Source: Nephromyces sp. MM_2019 (lineage: Eukaryota; Apicomplexa; Aconoidasida; Nephromycida). From it: 64,000 nt of DNA. The translations under genes and the position numbers were made by a program. Below are positions 12,601-24,525 of the stretch, one piece after another. The stretch is taken from assembly GCA_015657535.1 (NCBI GenBank), contig JADHZB010001950.1, positions 1 to 64,000 on the forward strand, read 5' to 3'. The stretch's first letter is position 1. The number at the start of each line of letters is the position of its first letter. The notes beneath the pieces are model-generated. The model had not been told where the DNA came from. It worked only from the letters and a program-made list of their open reading frames with translations, and ran no database searches.

Positions 12601-15600
12601 ATGCCGAAAATATGTTTGACGATTGCTTAAGCGACCCTGATAGTCTTATGCCATTGCGTCTTACAGTCTACGCAGACTCCATACTAAAATGGAAGAATTA
12701 CTATAGAATTGTGAAAATTTTCCCTAATGATTATCGACCTGCTCTTCCTCCCTTTAAAGAAAATTTTTGTGGGTTCATGGCAGATTCTGATGAGCCGTGC
12801 TCACAGGAGGTTTCCAATGTAAATTATGATAGGCTTAAAACGAGGAAAAGAAGCATTTCGTTTACCTCGAAAAAAAAGAAACCGTGGCTTCATGCAACGC
12901 ACAGTAGTTCAAACGAGAATGTTGATTTAGATCCGGGACTTTACTGTTCTTACGCAACAAAAAGGAAGAAGGTGAAAGGGGGATTTTCAAATTTTAAGGC
13001 AGAGGATGCAGGTTGTTTAAGTGGAATTTCAAATTACTTTGAACCTAATAATTTATTACATGGTGATGAAATTTCATATCTATCCAAACCAGATATCAGC
13101 AAATTTGAGCTTTCTGGTGGAGATTTATCCTTGGTTGAAAAAAAAAAAATTTTGTTCTTGGAAAAGGAAAGAACAAAGGTAAGAAACTGAAAATAATTTT
13201 CTTGCGGCTTCACTGCAATAATAGATAGCCAATCAATGTATTTCTCCACGGGATTTTTGAATCTGTTGTAAATTGGGTAGACGGTGCTGTTGAAATTAAT
13301 TCAAGGATTCAAAAAGAGGATCGAAAAAAGCCGAACTTTTTACAATAAGGCACAAACACTAAGAAAGATCGAAAAAAAGGGAGATTTTTCTGGGAGACAT
13401 TAACTTTCAATTAGCATCTAGTTCATCACATTAACATGCACGCAAACAAAAAATATTATTCCTGCATTATTGTGGTACCAAAATTTTTTTTAATTGTAGC
13501 TTATAAGCCTTTCCTTTGATGTAGAGTCACCATTAAACCCTATGGAAAATGTGCGATATATCTGAAAGAAGCCAGCTATATTCTTTGTATATTGCAGCCG
13601 CTTCTAAAGTTAGTTTTATTGGTCCCCCGTTTTGTTGGCGTTCGAGCTACCACGCCAAAAATGGGGAAACTAAGAATAGGTACTTCCCTGTAAGGCAGTT
13701 CGGATATGCCAATGCAAAGAAATTGGCGCAAGAATCTTGGGATGCAGATCATTTGATTGATTTGTGCTGTCTAGAAAATCAAGAAATGAGCAAAAACACT
13801 GATTTTAGCGAAAGTTTAGAAAACTCCTCTGTTAGCATCTCCCCGTCATCCGGCGCGGGTAGTATTGATAATTCAGGGCGAGAAACAAGAGAATCTAAAG
13901 ATTCTACGAAAAAATCAGAGAATACTATTATATCGAAATATAGTGACGGTATTTTTATTTTAAAGGATAGGTAAGGCTTATTTAATACTTTATGCTCATG
14001 CTAAGAGGAAATATAAGTGGAATTGCTACATTTTAATACTTTTTGTTTATGCTAAAAGTCAATATGAGTCATATTGATGCCTTTGAGACTGGGATTTTAT
14101 TTTTCTAACAAGTGCAAAACATGTGAAAAAACATTGCAGCGCCTCTTCCAAGAATACTGCCATGAGATGGAGCTTTACTCCCTCCTGCAGGGAGAAGCGA
14201 GATATGTTAAAGAAATTGGTTTTTAAAAGTGATATATGTATTCTTATTCATGCTAGTACGAGAATTAACGATTAAGCAAAGTCAATTACCTGCTCCACTC
14301 TCGAAGAAAATAGTTTGCATTTATTTCACTGCTGTGATTCTGCTCAAACTATTTAACTGCGGTTGCAAACTAAATCGCTTATCTTTTTGGCTCTACCGCT
14401 TTGTTTTTCACTCTCTGCCTTTAAAAGGATGTTCTTAGATTATAATTTCAAGAGAAAAGCATACTCTTATTCCATTTAATAAAATAGCTTCTACAGAGAT
14501 TGATTTAATACTTTCATGGAGACTGATATTTTTTTCCAATGAATCATTGGTAAATATCGATAACATCTGTAAGCATTTTGCTTTTTTTTTATCATAAATT
14601 TTTCTGTAGTTCAATATATAGTGCGTTTCACTTTGATCTTTATTTTTTTTCTTCGCTTTTATCACTTTTCTCGAGTATTTGAAAGTTGTTTGTTGTCTGA
14701 CTCTGATTATAGGCGAAGCCTTAAAGAATTGGGCATAATCGCCTTCGTTTCCTATCCGAATAACGTTTATCATAAATTTTTCAACATTTTGCCCCGACAT
14801 GAATTGGCAGAAGGGCATGAAGATGCACTTAATCGTGCAAAGTATAATGCCGGTGCTTGGTTCAACGACATGTCAAAAAATCTTCTCTTCGCTAAAGCCC
14901 TACAAGAATCTAATTTTGAAAACAGAAAAGACTTGATGGTCGAATGTCTAAAAGTGATCCCATTTGGTAAGATGGAATTTTTATAATAGAATTCGATTTT
15001 TTATCAATCGCTGATTTTCTTATTTTTTGAAGAAAACATAAAGAATTTTTTTCAAACCAATTTTTTTTAAAGATGAAGTAAATGGCTAGCCTCCACCGAA
15101 ATGGGTGTTTCTAATAATTTTTTATCTTAAAGTCGAGCAGATATCAAAAAAGGCTTTTTTTTTGCTGAAGTTTTCCTTTTCGATTATTTTGTTTTGGCTT
15201 GCTATAATTAAATAGCTTCAAAAGAAAAATAAATTTTAATATATTTTTTACAGTATTTTTTACTCACGAGAGCGCCGCATAGCTTTGGTTAGTTTTAGTA
15301 TATGCATTTTAAAGTGCTTAAAAAGGAAAAAAAAAAAATTTCACCTACAATAAATTTATATTTCTTGCTTTTGAGGAATTTACTTTTAAACGTTTACATG
15401 GCTTTTTATGCACAATCTCACGCTTTTTCAGCTTTTAAAGTTATGCTGTTTCATTGATTCGACGCGGAAGTCTTCTATTTTTTAAGCATGTATTTTTTTT
15501 GACTACCGTAATATTTAAAACCACATGAAACTCCTTTTCTTGCAGCCGATTACGTTGAACGTCATTGCCTAGCTGCGGCTGCTCTGGTGGAAAGATTGAA

Positions 15601-18600
15601 GATGATTGTGAGGGCTAAAAATTCTTCCCATATTGGGCTTCGTTGGAGAAGGGATATTATGGGTTATGAATACTATGTTTTCAAGCTGCCCCCTTTGATA
15701 AGAGGTAAGCCTATTGATTTATCTGTAAAAATGCTGGTAGAATTGTCATCTTGAAGATTCAATCACGAGGGAAAAAAGGGGTTTTTACCCTTCCCCTGAT
15801 TGCCTATTGTTCCTTGCTTTTCATATGCTAGATATTACTGCCCTTCGAAATTATGCATCATTCCTGTTGTTGACTTTTTTTCATTAAACAAAGGTGTAGG
15901 GAAGGGGCATGCGGAAGCTGTCCAATGAAAATTAACGGTACGAACACCTTAGCTGAGCGTCAAAAGTCTCAAAGAAATATCATCAGATATAAAAATATAT
16001 ATCCGGAGATTTCTTACGTTGTTAACTTCGCTAATAAAGTGAAACTTGACTCATTTACTTTTTGGCTTTATTCTCTTCAAAAAATTAAGAAAGAGAAAAA
16101 TTGTCAGCGACAAGACCAGCATGTTCTTTTTAATGCCTTCAGCCAAGCAAAGCTCTCAATTTTTTAACCCTTCGACCAAAACTTCTGCCATGAGACCCTC
16201 CGAATCCTCCCGATTCCCCCCCCACGTGCCTCATATCTACCCCGCAGCATGCGATCATGAGGAAGGAACTTGTGTCTTACATGAGTTTTGTCAAGTCCCT
16301 ATACTTTCTCTGAAACAAATTAGACGTGTGTTTAAACACGTGCTTTTTCGGCTCCGGAGATTTTTACATCTTCCGACTGTATCTATCCCTTTTTCATCTC
16401 TATGCACTAGTTATAGGCAAGTCTTTGAAGATGATAAGTGTTTTTCATTATGCCCCGACTCTCCAGATTGTGGAGAGTGTGACCAGTGCAAAAAGTGTTT
16501 TGAAGATGATAGCTTATATTTAGGAGTAGTTGGTGCCAAGGATTTAGATGCAGCAATTCACAGAATTACTTATTTGAGCTATCCAATAGAAAAAGATTAC
16601 CATGCGTTAGGTCAACAAGGTTCTCTCGGAAAAAAAAAGGTAAAAAATTTAAAAAGCCTAGCTGCAGACAAATCAAATCTTACTGAAAACTTTGGGTATA
16701 GGAACGATACTTTTGGTAGCTTTGCTGAGAGGTCAGAATTTGAGGAAATAATGGAGAAGGAAGTTATGGAGGCATTCATTCTTAGCTGCCATGCCAAAAC
16801 AAAAAAGGCTTTAGCAAGTAATGAAAGTAGCTTAAAAGGTGAAAATTTAGACACTGATGAAAGCTATCATTTTGGCAATGGAGCAGAAAATGAAAAAATG
16901 GCGCCTAGGTATTCTCTGAGAAGCAGTGGGAGGGCATCAGCCAGGGAAGGATCGTCGCCAAAATGGAGGAATTATGACTTGTTGCCCCCATGTCCAAAAC
17001 CTAGGGGAGGGAAAAATCTTAGCCTCAACTTGACGAATAAGCTTAGTTTGAAAAGCTCAAATATACCTAGAATTACCCGGAATGAGCCTCATACTCCATT
17101 GTCTCCCGCTAGTTACCCCCTCATACCCTACTGGTGTAGTTATTACAATGCTGAGCAAGGTGAAAAATTAGAAAAAGTATCCTCGATACCATCAGCCGTG
17201 GGTGATGATGACGATTTAGTTGTTCTTTCAGATGCTAGCAGTGACGCTCCGTCTGTTGTTTCTATGGAAGATGGTCTATTACTTCAATCTGCAAGTATAC
17301 TTGTTGAAAATAATGAAATGAAATCTGCTTTACTTGATCTACCAGCTTTAGCAGAGTCAATGGTAAAAACTAGTGAATCTTTACCTACTGCGGTGATTCA
17401 ACCTCCCAACGATAGCAAATGTCCGAACATAGTAGATAAACAAGTTGTAAAGTTTGTTTGCACTCCTTTAAACAATGAAAAGCACCAAATCGAAGATAGC
17501 AGTCCAAAATGCTATGGAATCCTAAAGGAAATGTTCCCTTCCCAATACGATGATGAAGCATTTGTTAAGTCTCTCTTAACACCACGAGATTGTGAAGGTT
17601 TCTCAGATGCAACAAATTTTGCCACGTCGACGCAGGGCTGGTATTTCCAGGGAGGTGCTGACAGTGGTCAAACGGGGAATTTGCTGCATCAAGATAGCTT
17701 GGATAGTCTAGAAGTGGACCAGCAACTCATACGTAGTACTAATGATGACCCAAAGTTTAATGAATATCATTTTCAAATCCAAACTATACCGCTTGATGAT
17801 TTTGAAAAATTTGGACGCCCTTTATTTGGTATGCGGAATGAGCATTTTGTGGATGCGTTATTTAAAGCGCCACCGAAAACATATGTTTTTTTCCAGTTTT
17901 GCTGGATTTGGATTTTTTGGGTGAAAAAATCTTCACTGCACGCAATGTCATCTGCTTTTTATTGATGTCATCTGCTTTTATTCAGCTATTGGCAGCGATC
18001 GAACGTAATTTTTCCAGTTATTTGGCTGAGTTTTGAAGAAACATGGGAAAAGTGCATTTATTGCATATTCTTGACAATTTTACAGAACATTAATATTCCT
18101 TATTTTCGCAGGTCTGATTAGTTCTGAGTTTATTTTAAACTTTTTTAATTATTTAGTTTATGAGGCGCCCTTTTTGAATTGGTAACTCATTATTTTAGTC
18201 TTTGCAATAACTCTATCTAGTCCTTTCAAAGACTCGTTGCACATGTTCAACGTGCTCAGCAGGAATGTGCATATATTTTTAAGTCTTTGAAAAATTTTCA
18301 AATAAAAATTGTATGAAAATTTTATTCTAATTATTCCAGGCTCTAGTTAACCTTGAAGGAGCGTTTTTTCTAATGAAAAATTCTTTTGCTCCATTTGCTT
18401 ATTAAACTTTTTTTTTTGCACTTATACCACCTTTGGGGCTTTTTTCTTTCATTGTAGCATTTGAAAGCCATAAAATCGAGAAAAATTGAATTTATTCCAA
18501 TTTTTACCGGTTTTTTGTTCATTTTGTATTTAATTCTGCTTTATGAGTTATCTTTTCCGCATATGTTACTGTTGCATTGCGAAGAAAAATTAATACGATT

Positions 18601-20379
18601 TGCGATTTTTTTTTTCTGGCCGCTTCAGTGCACCGGACTTTTCGGGGGCCTCTTTTACTTCAGCGAGCATTGGAAGAAAATGCGATGCTTTCAATGCTCG
18701 CTTCATCTCAATCTTTAAAAAGCCATTCTTATCTTTCCGCACTAAACGCGGACACTGAAAAGGCACCGGTGGCAACAAAAAAGGCTGTGGGAAGCCATTA
18801 CCGGAGTTCAAATACAAGCCGTGCTTCTATTAAGCTACCCACTTACTCCAGCGATCAGCAAAGAGTTACAGCATTAGATTTATATCAAGCCACTTCTTCT
18901 CGCGCATCTCGCAGTCGACCAAAAAGATTTCGGCATCGCGTGCCTACTAATGGCCTTGAAGTAGCCAATTTACCACAGCGTAGCTCGTTCGCATCAAACT
19001 CTGCTCCTGCAGCTGAATATTCCTCTTTAGAATATTCCGACGCTCTGATTTCATCAACGTACTCCTTAGCTCCGGAAAATGCCGGTCTTGAGGTATCTAG
19101 TGGAGTAGACCCCCTATGGAATCAAGAAGATGTACCATCACATGACAATCAATCCCAGGCTTGTTTCACACAAGAGCATCATGAAGCCCAGGATTTATCC
19201 ACGAACGATAAACCTAGCATCTTCGATGAAGTAAAAAATGACAGTGATGATGCCTTTGGCCCCAGGGACAGCTTTACCTACTTTAAAATTTCAAAGGATG
19301 CGGTTCAGCCTTCAGATACTATCAGAATTTTATCCAAACAAGTTAATGATATTTCTTTAAATACTTTAGGAGCCGAATCGCCCAAGGAATACGAGTTTGA
19401 AAAAGATGTTGCTTTTACCTCCGAGTCTCCTGAGGACGATTTGATGATGGACTATCAATTTAGTTCTCCATCCAGCTCCACTGATCCATTATTTTCTTCC
19501 CGGCCCTTACCTACTGGCGTGTACTTTGATGTAGCTCGTAAACTTTGGCGATGCCAATGGAGAGAAAACGGTCGTTTTAAAACTAAAGGTTTCTCACTGC
19601 TTCAATTTGATTCCCTCGAAGCGGCTAGAACCGCTGCTATTAACTTCAGATGCGAAATGGGGAAAAGAGTGGCAGCACAGGAATGGTTAAACAGTCTGGA
19701 TGACGCCACGGATATTCCTCTCTCAGCCGACGCTTTTGAGCCTTCTAACGTTCACTCAGTTATTTCCTCTGAACCCATGGATTTCCATTCAGATGTGAAG
19801 GAAAGCAGTAAAAATCATTCCCTTTTTGCAGAGTCTTTAATACCCGCTGAATCTGATACATTCCGCATCCACGAACTGAAGCACACAAACTCCTGTAACT
19901 CGGAAGTATACTTAAATGACACGACGTATAACCCTAATAAAGATGGGTCCAAATATGATGCTGCCGACATTGTTTTTATAAGCCCTGAAGCTAACGAAAC
20001 TCACCTAAAAACTGCCGAATCGGAGCTGAGTCACGCACATGAAAATGAAGATTACGACAGAATTCTTTATCCAGAAAAAGGTCTTTTGGCTCCTAATACG
20101 GAAACCTGCTCTGAAGATCAATACACTGGAGTAAAATCCGTTTCCCAATTTCTTGATGACCCTTTTGAGTCACCTGAGAATCGAAGGCACACATGCCATG
20201 AAAGCACAGGGGCAAATAATTCAAGAGACTTTATTAATACAGAAAGCACCGAAAAAAATAAAGAGGACGGAGAACATTCAGATGCAGAATTAGAAATTGA
20301 AAACCTTGAAAGCACTATTTTCAGTAAAGACACCAATAATTCTGCACAATATAATCCTGAAGAGTTCGCAGTAAAGTGA
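9634..20379 (+). CDS. ApiAP2-family DNA-binding protein, eight exons, about 2,396 aa
   Basis: Putative nuclear transcription factor of the apicomplexan AP2 family. Exons by eye: 9634-9891, 10012-11866, 12346-13178, 13576-13970, 14713-14966, 15546-15704, 16143-17828, 18629-20379. All introns are GT-AG, all phases agree, and the joined length is 7,191 nt ending in TGA. A typical AP2 domain lies at about residues 2105-2165 in exon 8 (TGVYFDVARKLWRCQW, then FSLLQFDSLEAARTAA). A second AP2-like segment lies in exon 4 (RYFPVRQFGYANAKKLA, about residues 990-1040) and a weaker one in exon 5. Exon 7 carries a cysteine cluster. The rest is Ser/Asn/Glu-rich and probably disordered, with basic patches (exon 3, KRKKVKGG). 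The start at 9634 is the first ATG after an in-frame TGA. The exon 1-2 and 2-3 junctions are the least certain; a shorter gene starting at 10057 is possible. The entry acceptor of exon 4 is weak. Confidence 0.8.
13576..13970 (+). other. AP2-like domain exon (exon 4 of the ApiAP2 gene)
   Basis: The segment from about 13600 to 13750 encodes FCWRSSY, an NGETKNR turn, and RYFPVRQFGYANAKKLAQE. This matches the ApiAP2 pattern of strand, turn, strand and then an Ala/Lys-rich helix after a G(Y/F) pair. A Ser/Lys-rich linker follows. The donor at 13970 is GATAG|GTAAGG, phase 2. A pyrimidine-rich TTGCAG slightly inside would be a nicer acceptor but breaks the phase. Confidence 0.65.
14713..15704 (+). 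other. Exons 5 and 6 of the ApiAP2 gene with a possible diverged AP2 fold
   Basis: Exon 5 (14713-14966) begins after GATTATAG, in phase 2. It encodes FVSYPNN, then HKFFNILPR and a helix-like EDALNRAKYNAGAW, which is compatible with a diverged AP2 domain. Exon 6 (15546-15704) follows a strong TTTTCTTGCAG acceptor and encodes ALVERLKMIVRAKN and HIGLRWRRDIMGYEYYVF. Homology of this part is inferred from pattern only. Confidence 0.5.
16436..16510 (+). other. Cysteine cluster in the ApiAP2 protein (possible CXXC-type zinc site)
   Basis: Six cysteines are spaced C-x3-C-x5-C-x2-C-x2-C-x2-C around PDCGECDQCKKC, near residues 1349-1373. The DCGxCxxCxxC core recalls one half of a CXXC zinc finger. The other half and the basic KFGG loop of that family are not visible, so only a metal-binding cluster can be claimed. 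Confidence 0.45.
19500..19680 (+). other. C-terminal AP2 DNA-binding domain
   Basis: Encodes PTGVYFDVARKLWRCQW, ENGRFKTKGFS and then FDSLEAARTAAINFRCEMGKR: three strands and an amphipathic helix. The W in strand 2, the G(R/K)xK turn and the FS strand are as expected for an ApiAP2 domain. This is the best-supported domain in the window. Confidence 0.93.
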
Positions 20380-23300
20380 AATTGTTGAATAGAGTCATTG
20401 AAAAATTGTTCCTAGTCCTTTGGATGCATGAAAAATTACTTATCAGCTGTTTTTGGTGTTTAAAGACGAAAATTCTGGTACTTTTTTGTTCCTTGAAAAT
20501 AGAGGAAAATGCTCAGAATTTTCCTTCATATACATAATCCCGCCTATTTCAGCTTTCTCATAATTTTTTTGTATTATAAATTTTTCAATTATGACGGCGC
20601 TTGAGTACTATCTTAAGCTATGATACTTTTCAGCAAGCCATTGAAATAATCAATTGAATCTTGGTCAAATTGCTATCGTGTGAGGATTTCGTGCTATCTT
20701 GGCACATAGATTTTTTCTAGAATTTAAACATGAATGTAATCGTATGTAATTAAGATAGAAATACCCTTTAACTTAATCTTTTTTTAACCCAAGATATTCA
20801 CTTCATTGATTTGATGTTTCTTAATTGAAAAAATCCCTCCCACCATTTTTTTTTGAAGTTAATACTCTGCAGCCCATTCCGACTTGGTTCTTAAGCAGCA
20901 ATGCTTGTGCTATTAAGTTTTTTGGCATTTAGCCATTCAGAAATTAATTTTTTACAAGATCTGCACTTGTAGCGTGTTTTTCTATATTTTTTTAACAAAG
21001 AAAAAATGCTAAAGTGAATTATTCGTGTTTTAACTTTCAACTTCTATAAGTAAATGAAGTGAAAATTTTCATTTTTTCAATCCCATTAACTGGACTTTTG
21101 ATTGTCTTCAACATTTCGTACGATAAAGAAGACTAAAAACCTCAGCTTTCCTATAGCTGTGTTTACGTGTTCATAATTTTTTGATGTTACCCAAATGATA
21201 TCTTATGATATGTGGAAATCGCTCATCATCACAGTGAAAAATCAATGGAGACCCAGTTAATATTTTTATCAGAAGTTCTTGATTGATTATATAATTCCAA
21301 ACTGCTGAAGCATAAACTTCCTCAAACAAAACTTTTTGATGTTTGACATACCAAAAATTATGCCAATCTGATTGATATTAGATGGCACCCTTATTCGCTA
21401 GTACAGCATTGTTACCGTACGTCAACTATTGGCATTCTGCATCTGTATTTTGTGAAAAAATTGTATTTTCAAGCTCTCAGTAGAGCTGGGATATCGTGAG
21501 GCTGCTCATTTCAAGAGCAAAGATATGCTATTTGGTGAGCATAGATATGCGCGTTTCGCTGTATCTGATAAAAGATAATGGCAGCGACAAAGATATTCTT
21601 GCCATTTTGTGCTTGACGAGGAAGGCCCTTAATCTAATTTCAGGGGAGGGATTGCATGTATGGACTAATTATTGATTGCCTTCAGTTTCTAGGTTTTTTC
21701 TATATAGTTCTTTTTCTACCAAATTTTTTTTCGAATAAAAAGTTGATTATACTATAATAATTGGGTAGTATAGACAAGCTGTATTTTATGTTTTTGTTGC
21801 TTGATGTGCTGCTTTTCGCTATTTGGAAAACAATTACATTGAATATACGATGGCAATAATGATAGCAGCTCGAAACTTTGAACTGGAATAAAAAACTGCC
21901 TTTAATACAAAGCTATCATAAACACTTTGAGTATCCGGTAATGAATTGCGTACTTGCACTGTTTCAGCGTACCTCCCTACCACCGCTGAACCAATTGAAA
22001 TTAGCCTCATTAAAAGAAAAAACTCTTCGAATTGAACCCTTCAAGCCCTCTAATGGTTATCAAGTGGTCACCGGACTAGATTGTTCTTCGGATGTTAGTC
22101 TACCTTTCTTCAATTGTTATTTCATAGAAGGCTAAATAATTCATTTTTTTTTTAAGAGCAATGACAGATGTGGCAAGAAATATAGAATTTTAAGTAGTAA
22201 AGATTTTTGAAAATAAAAAACCTAGCGGATCACTACAAAGCTGATTTTAAGGACCGGAGCTGCAGTTCGCGATATTCTCTCGTCCCTATTAAAGCTTTAA
22301 CTGGTGTATCGAAGAGGCTAGAAGACCATAAGAAAGTCCACTTAATTTACATATTTGTAATCCGCGGCGTAGGCGTTTCCGAATTTCTTCAAAATGTCCT
22401 TCAATTCTAAAATGGCATAAATATTAGCAAGGTGCATAACCAGTTCTTTTTAAGAGGGCTGCTAATTACATCGCAACACGATCAGATGAAGGTGAATCTG
22501 ATATAAAATAAAGCTAGCGGCGCAAGACGCAGTTTAGTGCACTATGATGTGTCTGACCTGATGCAACCTACTGGTACGGATCACCGTTTTGTGCGCCTCT
22601 GATAACGCAGCCCAGACTCACTCGTATATCTACTCCATTCGGAACCTTTAAAAATGACTAGGGGTTCCACCAATAGGGGTCACCAAACCTTAATTCAGAT
22701 GAAAATTGCAGCTAAAAACGAAGCTGTCGGCTACCAGCATCCCCATATGCATACGCTGCCACGCTAGTATCTTTGGTGTATCGAGAAGCTGGACACTATA
22801 TATAACTTTTTCCTGAGCACCAAATTGAGGGAGGAAGACTTCACATTAATTTTGGAACTGGTACGCTGCTACTGTGCAGCGCGACACATATGTCTCAATT
22901 CGTGCAAATCTTGAAAAAGCTGCAGTCCAGTAAATTATTGAAGCCGTGGCATACCAGAAACAAATGTAGCTCCGTTGCTGGAGCTGATGTGCACTGAAGT
23001 AGCGCGAGAATGATACCCTTGAGCTGCTACGAACCTGACGCTGTGTAGAAGCGACATTATAGGGGAGTTAGGCAGGAACCTACGTCTAAGATGATTGGGA
23101 CAAAAAAAAACCGCATGCTGATATTAATATTCAACTTTCTTAGCTTCGGACATTCTCCAAGTTATTTAAGTTGCCGCGCACTTCATGTAGCAGAACCAGG
23201 TTAACGGCACGCGCTATCAAGGTCCAACGATATGTTTTATGTGTTATATGTCGATTTGCCGCTTGGCAAATAGGCATTTATTTCCAGGCTTAAGGACTTG

Positions 23301-23895
23301 ATCACCAAAAAATTTATAAAAAATATGATAATATATGCCAGTTAGTAAACATACTAATCTTGCTGCTGGAACAGAAGTCCTGTCTTAGTATTATAAGTCG
23401 CTAGGTTCATGCTTTCATCGCGCTCAAGTCTTCGCCTTACCAGGCTTTCTAAGGAGTGCTTGTAGTACCGTACCTGGCCAGCGCCAGTTTATCCACATGC
23501 TGTGCTCTAAACATATTTTAAACTTCATTTTCATTCTTACATTGTCGCTTTTGTCAGGGTGCATGTATCACACTTTCTATCTTCCAAAGCTAAGCTCTTG
23601 AGTCGTGATCTTTTTATACATTACAAGCGCTTCCGCAGGATAAAAATATCGTTGAAAGGGCCATTCTTGTACGAGGTAGTACCGCGATACATTTAACGGC
23701 CACGTGGTATTGCGAACTGGCAAAGGGAAAAAAAGTGGCATTTCACCAATTGAGCAACGGTCCATTATCAAAGATACACGTAACCCAATGCAAAACTTGA
23801 GAGTGGCAGTTCTTCCAGTGAGCAACACATTGCCAAAACATATCCAGGAGATATAACCATAAAGTACCGTGGCAACTTTTTTGTGCATAACACGA
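20380..23895. other. AT-rich intergenic region with no supported gene
   Basis: Directly follows the ApiAP2 stop, so its first part is presumably 3' UTR and terminator. Long T runs and many stops in all frames. The open frames at 21878-22135 and 22207-22410 are short, lack good start or splice context and show no domain. The composition becomes less AT-rich after about 22.2 kb. Confidence 0.5.
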
Positions 23896-24525
23896 ATGGC
23901 TAACAAAAACGAGACCTCGATAAAGAAATCATGCGAACCTCAAATTGCAGGAACAGTGGCAACCTGCTCTACTTCAGCAATAAAACCTCCGCAAAATGTG
24001 CAATGGAGCAAAAGTAGGCTTGAGCTGGCTGAAGATCCCGGGAAAAGTTATGCCGAGTCTCCAGTGGCATTTTCTCGTGAATCTAATGGCTGTGAACCCC
24101 GAGTGCATGAGCTAAACCTGGAGTGCGCAGAAAAGCATTCTTCAACTGCTGCGATGAATACACATCGCTGGATACCGCCTCATGTCATAACAAAGTCGCA
24201 GAAAATATTGGCGGTATTGGCAAGTAGATTGCGCAGAGAATATCAACTTCCTGGAAATTTTGACCAGGAAGAAAATGAATCCTTCACAAGGCGGAGCAGG
24301 CTAAGCCGCAGTAATGGCAGCGACAGGAGAGTCAAGTTAAAACCCAACACCTACGATCTAATATTGCTTTGCAACATTCTAGGAAGCTTGCTAGGCATAC
24401 TCTCTTTGTCTGGGGGAGTGTATCTATGCGTAGCCTGCGCTCCGGGTCATAATGGAAGTAAGAAAAATCACAATACCTTTTTCAAAGCTAGTCGTGTAGA
24501 GCGTAGAATTATATCTTATGCTTGA
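23896..24525 (+). CDS. Single-exon protein with one membrane segment, unknown function
   Basis: An intronless frame of 209 codons plus stop from ATG 23896 (MANKNETS). Twenty-seven bases upstream there is only an in-frame GTG. The N-terminal two thirds are hydrophilic, with scattered Cys and a helix-like basic stretch (ILAVLASRLRREYQL). A membrane segment lies at about residues 154-181 (LILLCNILGSLLGILSLSGG), followed by a short basic tail. The segment just before the membrane contains LSRSNGSDRRV, of which eight residues also occur in the frame at 9634-10011. I recognise no family. With no cleavable signal peptide and a C-terminal membrane segment, a tail-anchored or type II protein is possible. 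An exon of a larger gene cannot be excluded. Confidence 0.5.
   Translation: MANKNETSIKKSCEPQIAGTVATCSTSAIKPPQNVQWSKSRLELAEDPGKSYAESPVAFSRESNGCEPRVHELNLECAEKHSSTAAMNTHRWIPPHVITKSQKILAVLASRLRREYQLPGNFDQEENESFTRRSRLSRSNGSDRRVKLKPNTYDLILLCNILGSLLGILSLSGGVYLCVACAPGHNGSKKNHNTFFKASRVERRIISYA

Noticed and set aside
23577..23906. 109-codon minus-strand frame next to the 209-aa membrane protein gene
   Set aside because: No splice context or domain; it partly overlaps the better-supported plus-strand gene.
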